Shown here: positions 24,420-31,552 of the stretch, piece by piece | Layout of the letters: each line of letters starts with the position of its first letter | Position numbering within the stretch: position 1 is the first letter of the stretch | Assembly (NCBI GenBank): GCA_016458225.1 | Contig: JAEMGR010000005.1 | Location: forward strand, 682,001 to 746,000 | DNA from: Myxococcaceae bacterium JPH2 | GTDB lineage: Bacteria > Myxococcota > Myxococcia > Myxococcales > Myxococcaceae | Direction of reading: 5' to 3' | DNA: 64,000 nt | Position numbers and translations under genes: made by a program | The notes under the pieces: generated by a model | What the model saw: only the letters and a program-made list of their open reading frames with translations | Database searches by the model: none | What the model was told of the DNA's origin: nothing

Positions 24420-25436
24420 TTGAAGCAACTCCTACGACTCGTCGCCGTGGTGCCCTTTTTGCCGCTGCTCGCCTCCGCCAACCCGCTGTGGAAGGGCGAC
24501 TTCGAGACGGGCAATACGTCGCAATGGACCCGCGAGCAGAGCGTCTCCGCCAGCCGCCTTCAGGTGGTGACGGACGTCGTTCGCGAGGGCCGCTATGCGC
24601 TGAAAGCCACCGTCCAGAAGGGCGATGACCCCATCAACGGCAGCGGCAACCGCAACGAGTTGCTGTACCTGAGCCAAGAGACCCAGGGCGACGAGTACTT
24701 CTACAAGTGGAGCACGCTCTTCCCGAACAACTACCCGAGCGCGGACTCGTGGCAGGTGTTCACGCAGTGGCACCAGGAAGGGTGCTGCGGCTCTCCCCCG
24801 CTCGAGTTCTTCGTGCGCGGTGAGCAGATGAACATGCGCGTGGGTGGCGTGAACGGGCCCATCCTGTGGAAGGCGCCCATCGATCGCGGCAACTGGCACG
24901 ACTTCGTGCTGCACGTGAAGTGGTCGCCGAATCCGAAGGAAGGCTTCGTCGAGCTGTACCACAACGGGACGCTCGTGGTTCCGAAGACCTTCGGCGCCAA
25001 CCAGTTCGGCAGCGACAAGAACTACCTGAAGCAGGGCCTGTATCGCGACGCTGCCATCGGGCCCGAGGCGTACGTCTACCATGATGGTTTCGTCATGGGC
25101 ACGTCGCTGGAAGACGTGATGCCCGCGGGGACGCAGCAGACGCCCGCGGCGGATGCCGGTTCGTCTCAGACGCCCGCGACCTCCACGCCGGACACCAGCA
25201 CGACGCCTCCGGCCACGCTGACCCAGCCGGGCCAGGGGACGACCGCGACGCCCGTCAGCACGCTCGTGCCTGGGGGCACGAACAGCAACGTGATGAATGA
25301 CGGCGCGCAGGGGCAGGGATGCAGCGCCACGGGCGGAGCGGCGGGAATGCCGGCGCTCGCCGCGGCGGGGCTCTTCACCACCGCGTTGTTCCGGCGCCGC
25401 CGTCCGGCGCTCGCGAAGAACATCACGCGTCGCTAA
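24420..25436 (+). CDS. Secreted polysaccharide lyase-like protein with MYXO-CTERM-type sorting tail
   Basis: A 338-residue protein from a TTG start that has AAAGGA 7 bp upstream and gives a standard signal peptide (MKQLLRLV to about LLASA). ATG 24381, in frame, would add 13 residues but lacks a well-placed ribosome binding site. The body (WKGDFETGNTSQW, RNELLY, QWHQEG, a GFVELYHNGTLV segment) is a jelly-roll of the heparin-lyase I/PL20 (polysaccharide lyase-like) type. A Thr/Pro linker at about 235-285 leads to a C-terminal Gly-Cys-Ser with Cys301, a short hydrophobic helix and an RRRRP end, matching the MYXO-CTERM sorting pattern for outer-surface anchoring. It probably acts on an external glycan; the substrate is unknown. 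A 15-bp stem terminator follows. Confidence 0.78.
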   Translation: MKQLLRLVAVVPFLPLLASANPLWKGDFETGNTSQWTREQSVSASRLQVVTDVVREGRYALKATVQKGDDPINGSGNRNELLYLSQETQGDEYFYKWSTLFPNNYPSADSWQVFTQWHQEGCCGSPPLEFFVRGEQMNMRVGGVNGPILWKAPIDRGNWHDFVLHVKWSPNPKEGFVELYHNGTLVVPKTFGANQFGSDKNYLKQGLYRDAAIGPEAYVYHDGFVMGTSLEDVMPAGTQQTPAADAGSSQTPATSTPDTSTTPPATLTQPGQGTTATPVSTLVPGGTNSNVMNDGAQGQGCSATGGAAGMPALAAAGLFTTALFRRRRPALAKNITRR

Positions 25437-25461
25437 CCGAGACTCACGCATGAAGCATCAC

Positions 25462-25497
25462 AAGGCCCGGTGCGCCCCATGGCGCGCCGGGCCTTTT
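25462..25497 (+). terminator. Strong Rho-independent terminator after the lyase-like gene
   Basis: Arms 25462-25476 and 25481-25495 form a 15-bp stem with one T-G wobble, closed by a 4-nt loop and followed by TTTT. It starts 25 bp after the lyase-like stop. A similar hairpin lies at 27943-27974, on the other side of the DUF262 gene. Confidence 0.85.
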
Positions 25498-25864
25498 CGT
25501 TTGTGTCGGACGGGCTCACGCACCGAGCACCGCACGTCTTCGTGACAGCGTGCACAGTCCATCCATCAAGCACTGCCACGCGTTCGGATCCACTCAACCG
25601 CCGGAGAGAGCAAACAGACGAATTCAGGAGTCCGAGGGCCACACCTGGAGCCGTGGAGACAGCGTGGATCTACTCCTATCCATGCCGACTGCATCCGGCC
25701 GCCGGGGCCAAGCGCGGCCTCCGGGGTGAATGTGACTGCGTTCGCCAAGCCGCCCCGCAATGCACGATTGGACGCACTCTCGCACAGACATTCGCGGGTG
25801 CCGCTGGAACATCCCGTGGGATATCGTCGAATGCTCGCGGCGGGCTCTTCCGCGCTCGGTGCCC
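25498..25864. other. Intergenic region upstream of the DUF262 gene
   Basis: No gene is supported here. The open frame of the DUF262 gene extends back to 25760, but those 35 codons (Trp- and Cys-rich) do not look like family sequence, so I treat them as non-coding. Base composition is visibly more AT-rich and less codon-biased than in neighbouring genes. Confidence 0.4.
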
Positions 25865-27703
25865 ATGTCCACTTTCGACTCGACCAAGACCCTGCTCAGC
25901 GACCTCCTCACCAAGGTCGTCAAAGGGAAGCTCCAACTCCCTGACTTCCAACGCGGATGGGTCTGGGATGACAAGCACATCCAGTCCCTGCTCGTGAGCA
26001 TCGCGCGGTCGTTCCCGATCGGCGCCGTGATGCTTCTCGAGACGGGCGGCGAGACTCGATTCCAGGTGCGCCCCGTCGAGGGCGTCGACCTGCCGCCCAA
26101 CACGAGCCCGGAGGAGCTGATCCTTGACGGGCAGCAGCGGCTCACATCGCTCACACAGGTTCTAAAGCTCGATAAGCCGGTCGCTACGCGTGACGCCAAG
26201 AAGCGAGAACTCAAGCTTCACTACTACTTCGATATCGAGACGGCGCTCCGGGGTCCGCAGGAGCTGGAGGAGGCGATCGTCACCGTCGACGAGCAGCGCA
26301 CCCAGCGAGAGAACTTCGGCCGCGATGTGAAGCTCGACCTGAGCACGCGCGAGAAGGAGCTCGAGGCGTTCCACTTTCCGTGCAACCAGATCCTTGATTC
26401 GAGCCAGTGGGAGTACGCGCTCGTCCAAGCGGACCCTAAGAAGTTCACGCGGTTCATGGAGTTCCGACAGAAGGTCCTTGAGCCGTTCCGCAACTATGCG
26501 CTGCCAGTCATCAGTCTGAAGAAAGAGACCTCGAAGGAGGCTGTCTGCCTCGTGTTCGAGAAGGTGAACACGGGCGGCGTTCCGCTCTCCGTCTTCGAAC
26601 TCATCACGGCAACGTGGGCCGCCGATGGCTTCAATCTGCGCGACGACTGGTTCGGAGGAGGGAGCAAGCACGGGCGCCAGGCTCGCCTCGGCAAGAAGCC
26701 GCTGCTTCGGGATCTCCAGCCGACAGACTTCCTCCAGGGTGTCTCTCTGCTGCACTCGCTCGAGAAACGCACGCAGGATCTCGCCGCCGGACGGTCCGGC
26801 AAGGAGGCCACGGGCGTCACAGCCAAGCGCGAGCACATCCTCGAAATGCCGCTCAGCGCATTCACGAAGTGGGCTGACACGCTCACCAAGGGACTTGAGG
26901 AAACCGAGCGCTTTCTGCGCAGCGAGGGCTTCCACCACCCGAAATTCCTTCCGTACCGCACCCAACTCACGCCACTGGGCGCCGTCCTAGCGCATCTCGG
27001 TGAGCGCTGGCTCGAGCCACAGATCAAGACGAAGCTCGCGCGCTGGTTCTGGTGCGGCGTTCTGGGCGAACTCTATGGTGGCGCCGTCGAGACGCGCATC
27101 GCGCTCGACGTGCAGCAGCTTCTCGCGTGGATCCATGAGCCTTCGGCTCCAGAGCCTTCCACCATTCAAGCCGCAGGCTTCAACCCCAATCGCCTCGACA
27201 CACTCCGTTCACGCACCAGCGCCGCGTACCGAGGCCTCTACGTGCTCTTGCAACGTGAAGGCGCGTGCGACTTCTTCTGGAAGACGCGCATGGTCGATCT
27301 CGACCGCGACGACGCAAGGCTCGACATTCACCACATCTTCCCCAAAAAGTGGTGCGAGGAGCACGACATCTCTCCGCGCATCTACAACGCGATCGTCAAC
27401 AAGACAGCCATCTCGTACAAAGCGAACCGGATGATCGGCGGCAGCGCGCCGTCGAAGTATCTCGAGCAACTCCAGAAGCACGAGCAGGTGCAGTTGAATG
27501 ACGTCGAGATGGACGCCATTTTGAAGAGCCACGTCATCGACCCGGCACAGTTGCGAAGCGACGCGTTCAAGTCGTTCTACACGACCCGGAAGGCGGCGTT
27601 GTTGGCCATCGTCGAGCGCGCGATGGGCAAGGTCTCGGCCGAAGTCTCGGGCATTGTCGCGGATGACGACGAGGACGCAGACGAAGAGAGCGAGGCCGCG
27701 TGA
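25865..27703 (+). CDS. DUF262/DUF1524 (GmrSD-like) putative type IV restriction or defence nuclease
   Basis: A 612-residue protein. The N-terminal DUF262 domain shows LPDFQRGWVWDDKHIQSLL at about 20-38 and LILDGQQRLTSL at about 86-97 (GmrS-type, ParB/Srx-like fold with NTPase role). The C-terminal DUF1524 domain has an HNH-like DIHHIFPKKW at about 487-496, then NKTAISYKANRMIGGSAPS, the GmrD nuclease signature. In known systems (GmrSD, BrxU) such proteins cut phage DNA with modified cytosines; the target here is not known. Third codon positions carry more A and T than in neighbours. It stands alone between two GC hairpins, which suggests horizontal gain. The tail is acidic (DDDEDADEESE). ATG 25865 begins at the family start. 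Confidence 0.87.
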   Translation: MSTFDSTKTLLSDLLTKVVKGKLQLPDFQRGWVWDDKHIQSLLVSIARSFPIGAVMLLETGGETRFQVRPVEGVDLPPNTSPEELILDGQQRLTSLTQVLKLDKPVATRDAKKRELKLHYYFDIETALRGPQELEEAIVTVDEQRTQRENFGRDVKLDLSTREKELEAFHFPCNQILDSSQWEYALVQADPKKFTRFMEFRQKVLEPFRNYALPVISLKKETSKEAVCLVFEKVNTGGVPLSVFELITATWAADGFNLRDDWFGGGSKHGRQARLGKKPLLRDLQPTDFLQGVSLLHSLEKRTQDLAAGRSGKEATGVTAKREHILEMPLSAFTKWADTLTKGLEETERFLRSEGFHHPKFLPYRTQLTPLGAVLAHLGERWLEPQIKTKLARWFWCGVLGELYGGAVETRIALDVQQLLAWIHEPSAPEPSTIQAAGFNPNRLDTLRSRTSAAYRGLYVLLQREGACDFFWKTRMVDLDRDDARLDIHHIFPKKWCEEHDISPRIYNAIVNKTAISYKANRMIGGSAPSKYLEQLQKHEQVQLNDVEMDAILKSHVIDPAQLRSDAFKSFYTTRKAALLAIVERAMGKVSAEVSGIVADDDEDADEESEAA

Positions 27704-28004
27704 AGATGCGCACGAAGGACGTGCCGCACTCTTGTCAGCGTTCGCAACGTTCCTCGCACCCGCGCACTTCGTGCCGCGGGCAACATCGTGTCGCCTGACC
27801 ACGAGCGCAAACCTCTCGGAACCGTGGGCAGCAGTGAATCCCTCCCTGGGGCTTCGATTCAACCGAGGTCGACGCTCTCTGACAGCAAGAGCGCGATAGC
27901 GCGCGGGTCCGCCAGTCAATGCTCCAGGGTCCAGACATGCGAAGGCCCGGCGTGCCTTGGGGCACACCGGGCCTCGTTCGCAGGGTCGGTCCTTCGGAGG
28001 CCGC
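27704..28004. other. 301-bp intergenic region between convergent genes
   Basis: It separates the DUF262 gene from the end of the emrB-type gene. Apart from the hairpin at 27943-27974 I see no gene or further signal. Confidence 0.4.
27943..27974 (-). terminator. Hairpin between the DUF262 gene and the efflux operon, probable terminator
   Basis: AGGCCCGG (27943-27950) pairs with CCGGGCCT (27967-27974), and GTGCC/GGCAC extends the stem past one C-A mismatch to a 4-nt loop. It lies about 30 bp beyond the emrB-type stop on the minus strand. It lacks a clean T-run, and resembles the 25462 hairpin in arm sequence. Confidence 0.6.
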
Positions 28005-29558
28005 TTAGTGCGCGCCTTCGACCTTCACCGTCGGGTCCGGCTTCTGGAGCATGAAGACCAGCAGCAGGGAGGCCGCGAAGATGGCCGTGAGAATCACGAA
28101 GTTGGCGTTGAAGGCTCGCACCAGCGCCTGCGCGTTGATGCGCATGTTGAGCAGGCCATAGGCCGCTCCACCGGGATCCAAGATGCCTCGCCCCGCCATC
28201 ATCGCCTTCGCGGTGGCGAGCTGGTCCTGCGCCGTCTGCCCGTACACATCCACGTGCGAGGTCAGCGCCGTCACGTTCGCCTGCGTGCTCCGGCTGAGCG
28301 CGCTGCTCATCCACGCCGTGCCGATGGAGCCACCCAGCTCGCGCGTCAGGTTGAAGAGACCCGCCGCGTTGCCGCGCTGCTCCGGCTTCAGGTTGCTGAG
28401 CGCCAATACCGACAACGGCACGAACACGAAGCCCAGCGAGCAGGCTCGAATGAACACGGGTGCAATCAGCGCCGCCTCATCCACCGAGGACGTCATGTGC
28501 CCGTTGGTCCACAGCGACAGGCTCATGCCGCAGATGCCGAAGGCAATCAGCATGCGCCCGTCCACCTTGTTGCCGAACTTCCCGATGATGGGCATCAGCA
28601 GGATCTGGATGGCGCTGCCCTTGAGGAACACGAGCCCGATGTCGAGCGCCGAGTACCGCATCACCGTGCCGCAGAAGAGGCTGAACAGGAACGAGCCCGA
28701 GAACAGCGCCGTTCCGATGAGGAAGTTCACCCCCGTGGCCGCCGCGTAGGAGCGGTTGAGGAACACCCTCAAGTCCACCACGGGCTGGGGTGTCTCCAGT
28801 TCGTGGACGATGAAGGTGATGAGCGCCACGCCCGCGATGACCGCCAGGAAGGTGATGGTGCGGCTCTCGAACCAGTCCTCGCGGTTGCCCTCCTCCAGCA
28901 CGTACTGGAGCGCCGCCATGCCCACCGCGAGCAGCGCGATGCCATTGCGGTCCACCTTCTCCAGCGAGACCTCGAAGTGCGGCTGCTCGATGTGCCGCCA
29001 CGCCATGTACGCGGCGAAGATGCCCACCGGCAGGTTGATGAGGAAGATCCAGTGCCAGCTCGCCGCCTCGATGAGCATGCCGCCCACCGTGGGCCCGAGC
29101 AGCGGCCCCGTCACCGCGCCGAGCGCGAACAGCGCGCCCGCCATCGAGTGCTCATTGCGCGGATAGCGCGCGAAGAGGATGGCCTGCGACGTAGGGATGA
29201 TGGCGCCGCCGCCCATGCCCTGGAGGATGCGGAAGACGACCAGGGACGGGAGGTTCCACGCCAGGCCGCACAGCACGCTGGCCGCGGTGAACATCAGGAT
29301 GGAGAAGGTGAAGTACCGCCGATAGCCAAAGCGGCGCTGGAGCCATCCCGTCATCGGGATGACCACCACGTTGGCCATCATGTAGCCCGTGGACACCCAG
29401 GCGATCTGATCCAACGGCGTGCCGAAGCTCGCGCGGATGTCGCTCAGGGCCACGTTGACGATGGAGATGTCCAGCACGGACATCAGCGCCGCGGCCATGG
29501 CGGCAATGGTGATGCCGGCCTTTGAGCCGGTGATGACGTCGCGCTGGTCCACGGTCAA
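28005..29558 (-). CDS. emrB: DHA2-family (EmrB/QacA-type) multidrug MFS transporter
   Basis: A 517-residue permease with 14 predicted membrane helices. Helix 1 has the LDISIVNVAL motif of drug:H+ antiporters, the loop after helix 2 has GWLQRRFGYRRYF (motif A), and motif C-like GPLLGPTVGG follows in helix 5. It works with an EmrA-type periplasmic adaptor and an outer-membrane channel to expel drugs or metabolites. Its ATG overlaps the stop of the adaptor gene (ATGA). No TolC-type gene is in the window. It is likely controlled by the MarR-type regulator at the head of the operon. Confidence 0.92.
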   Translation of the reverse strand: MTVDQRDVITGSKAGITIAAMAAALMSVLDISIVNVALSDIRASFGTPLDQIAWVSTGYMMANVVVIPMTGWLQRRFGYRRYFTFSILMFTAASVLCGLAWNLPSLVVFRILQGMGGGAIIPTSQAILFARYPRNEHSMAGALFALGAVTGPLLGPTVGGMLIEAASWHWIFLINLPVGIFAAYMAWRHIEQPHFEVSLEKVDRNGIALLAVGMAALQYVLEEGNREDWFESRTITFLAVIAGVALITFIVHELETPQPVVDLRVFLNRSYAAATGVNFLIGTALFSGSFLFSLFCGTVMRYSALDIGLVFLKGSAIQILLMPIIGKFGNKVDGRMLIAFGICGMSLSLWTNGHMTSSVDEAALIAPVFIRACSLGFVFVPLSVLALSNLKPEQRGNAAGLFNLTRELGGSIGTAWMSSALSRSTQANVTALTSHVDVYGQTAQDQLATAKAMMAGRGILDPGGAAYGLLNMRINAQALVRAFNANFVILTAIFAASLLLVFMLQKPDPTVKVEGAH

Positions 29559-30838
29559 TCCACCTTCTTCGACGCGTCCACGGAGGCACGCTCGGCATGC
29601 GTGCCCTGGGCCGGCGTCACGCGCGTGTCCACCGTCACGACCGTGCTCATGCCCGGCTTGACGGGCAGGTCCTTGAAGTCCTCATCGAAGCGGATGAGCA
29701 CGGGGATGCGCTGCACCACCTTCACGAAGTTGCCGGACGCGTTGTCCGGGGGCAGCAGCGCGAAGCGAGCGCCGCTGGCGCCGGCCAGGCTGTCCACGTG
29801 GCCGTGGAAGACATGCCCGCCAAAGGCATCCACCTTCACGGACACCGGCTGACCCGGGCGCATCTCGCCGACCTGGTCCTCCTTGAAGTTGGCCACCACC
29901 CAGATGTCGTTCTGCGGAACGACGGCCATCAGCGGACGCTCCGGGCCCACCATCTGCCCGACCTCGACCGTGCGACGGCTGATGACGCCCGACACCGGGG
30001 CGCGCACCTGCGAGTACGACGCCGCCAGCTCCGCCAGCGTCAGCGCCGCGCGCGTCTGCTTCAGCCGCGCCTCGGCCAGCTTCAGCGCCGCCTGCGCGGA
30101 CTGCACCTGCACGGGGCCCGTCTGCGCGGCCACCAGCTTGCCCTGCGCCACCTCCAGGCCACCCGACGAGTTGGTGATGCCCGCCTCGGTGGACGTCAGC
30201 CGGGCGCGCGACTGATCCAACGCCGCCTTGGACGTGTCATAGCCCGCCTGCTTCGAGTCCAGGTCCGCCTGCGACAGCGCCCCCTGCTCGTGCAGCGACT
30301 TCACGCGGTTCAGGTCCGTCTCCGCCAGCCGGAAGCGCGCCTCGGACGAGGCCACATCCGCGCGCGCCTGCTCCAGCGCCGCCTTGGAAGAGTTGATGCC
30401 GCTGGAGGCCTGGGTGACGCCGGCCTGCGCCTGGCGCAGGTTCGCGCCCGCGTTGGCCTCGGTGATGGAGAGCTGGGCCTGGGCGTTGGCCAGCCCCGCC
30501 TCGGCGCTCAGCACGTCCGCGTGCGCGACCTCGACCTTGGCGTCCAGGTCCGCGCGGTCCAGCTCCACCAGGATGTCACCGGCCTGGACCAGCTGGTTGT
30601 CCTTCACGAGCACCCGCGCCACCTGTCCCGCCACGCGCGGAGACACGTTCGCGATGCGGCCCTCGACCTGGGCGTCGTCCGTGGACTCGCGGCCATGGGT
30701 CATGAGGAAGTGGGTGCCGCCGCCCAGCACCGCCACGCCCAGCAGCGCGGGGAGCACCATCTTCGCGCGCGAGCGCGGAGCGGGCTTGGAGCCAGTGTCA
30801 TTGGGAGCGTTCTCGACTGCTGCGATCCGGGTCGTCAT
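29555..30838 (-). CDS. emrA: EmrA/HlyD-family periplasmic adaptor
   Basis: A 427-residue membrane fusion protein. A short cytoplasmic N-terminus and one membrane helix (about 27-45) are followed by the first lipoyl half (VSPRVAGQVARVLVKDNQLV), a long coiled-coil hairpin at about 95-255 rich in Ala, Gln and Ser, the second lipoyl half (VRAPVSGVISRRTVEVGQMV), and a beta-barrel. It links the inner-membrane permease to an outer-membrane channel. It overlaps the permease gene by 4 bp and starts 48 bp after the marR-type gene. Confidence 0.92.
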   Translation of the reverse strand: MTTRIAAVENAPNDTGSKPAPRSRAKMVLPALLGVAVLGGGTHFLMTHGRESTDDAQVEGRIANVSPRVAGQVARVLVKDNQLVQAGDILVELDRADLDAKVEVAHADVLSAEAGLANAQAQLSITEANAGANLRQAQAGVTQASSGINSSKAALEQARADVASSEARFRLAETDLNRVKSLHEQGALSQADLDSKQAGYDTSKAALDQSRARLTSTEAGITNSSGGLEVAQGKLVAAQTGPVQVQSAQAALKLAEARLKQTRAALTLAELAASYSQVRAPVSGVISRRTVEVGQMVGPERPLMAVVPQNDIWVVANFKEDQVGEMRPGQPVSVKVDAFGGHVFHGHVDSLAGASGARFALLPPDNASGNFVKVVQRIPVLIRFDEDFKDLPVKPGMSTVVTVDTRVTPAQGTHAERASVDASKKVD

Positions 30839-30886
30839 AAGGCGTTGCTCGGTGTTGCGGTGAAGAAGAAGGTGGGGAGAGGGGCG

Positions 30887-31405
30887 TCAGGGGTCTCGGA
30901 GCGCGGGGATTCCCGAGGACACTTTCGCCAACAGGTGTTGAAGGGTGGTGCGCTCGTCCATGCTCAGGGGCGCCATGAGCGCGGCGATGCGGCTGTAATG
31001 GTCGGGCAGCATGCCCTGGAGGACGTCACGCCCCTTGGGCGTCAGGTGGACCGTGTACATCCGGCGGTCCTCGGGGTGGTCCTGCCGCGACACCAGCGCG
31101 TCCTTCTCCAGCGTGTCGAGCAGGCCCGTCATCGTCGCGCGGCTGCAGCCAGACAGGTCCGCCAGCTCCGCGGGGGACAGCCCGTGCGTCTCCTCGCTCT
31201 CCTCCGCGAGGAAGAGCTGGATGAGGACGACGAAGCGTCCCTGGGACAGCCCATGCCGCGTGAAGTGCGTGTCGTACGCGTCCGACATGTCGTGGGCCAG
31301 GCGCAGCATCGTCAAGCACGTCTCGATGGCACTCGGGTCCAACTGAGGGAAGCGCTTGGCGAGCCGGTGGAGCCGCTCGTAACGCGGCACCGTTGGAAGA
31401 CTCAT
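30887..31405 (-). CDS. MarR-family transcriptional regulator
   Basis: A 172-residue winged-helix regulator. LSPAELADLSGCSRATMTGLLDTL is the HTH region and RQDHPEDRRMYTVHLTPKG is the wing, both typical of MarR/SlyA. It probably represses the emrA-emrB genes transcribed with it and is released by a small ligand. ATG 31405 is chosen because the open frame upstream (to 31528) lies in a region with promoter-like and palindromic sequence. Confidence 0.9.
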   Translation of the reverse strand: MSLPTVPRYERLHRLAKRFPQLDPSAIETCLTMLRLAHDMSDAYDTHFTRHGLSQGRFVVLIQLFLAEESEETHGLSPAELADLSGCSRATMTGLLDTLEKDALVSRQDHPEDRRMYTVHLTPKGRDVLQGMLPDHYSRIAALMAPLSMDERTTLQHLLAKVSSGIPALRDP

Positions 31406-31426
31406 CAGGACTCGCGATTTCGGTAG

Positions 31427-31475
31427 CAAAGCGCCGCATCTAGTAAGGGGCCTAACGATTTTGCGCAAGATGATT
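31427..31475 (-). promoter_or_regulatory. Candidate promoter and operator of the marR-emrAB operon
   Basis: On the minus strand, TTGCGC and TACTAG are separated by 17 bp, a plausible -35/-10 pair ahead of the regulator ATG. The -35 box is part of the perfect palindrome TTGCGCAA, and another TTTGCG copy is nearby. Autoregulation by MarR is inferred. Confidence 0.4.
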
Positions 31476-31552
31476 TGCGACCCCGCGGAGCGGGTGCGCG
31501 TGAGGGCAGAAAGGCGTCTCCATCGCACCGTGTGCGCCTCGGGGGCGCGGCG

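Noticed and set aside
25760..25864. 35-codon N-terminal extension of the DUF262 protein
   Set aside because: It precedes the point where family sequence begins, is Trp/Cys/Arg-rich, and has no ribosome binding site; ATG 25865 is a better start.
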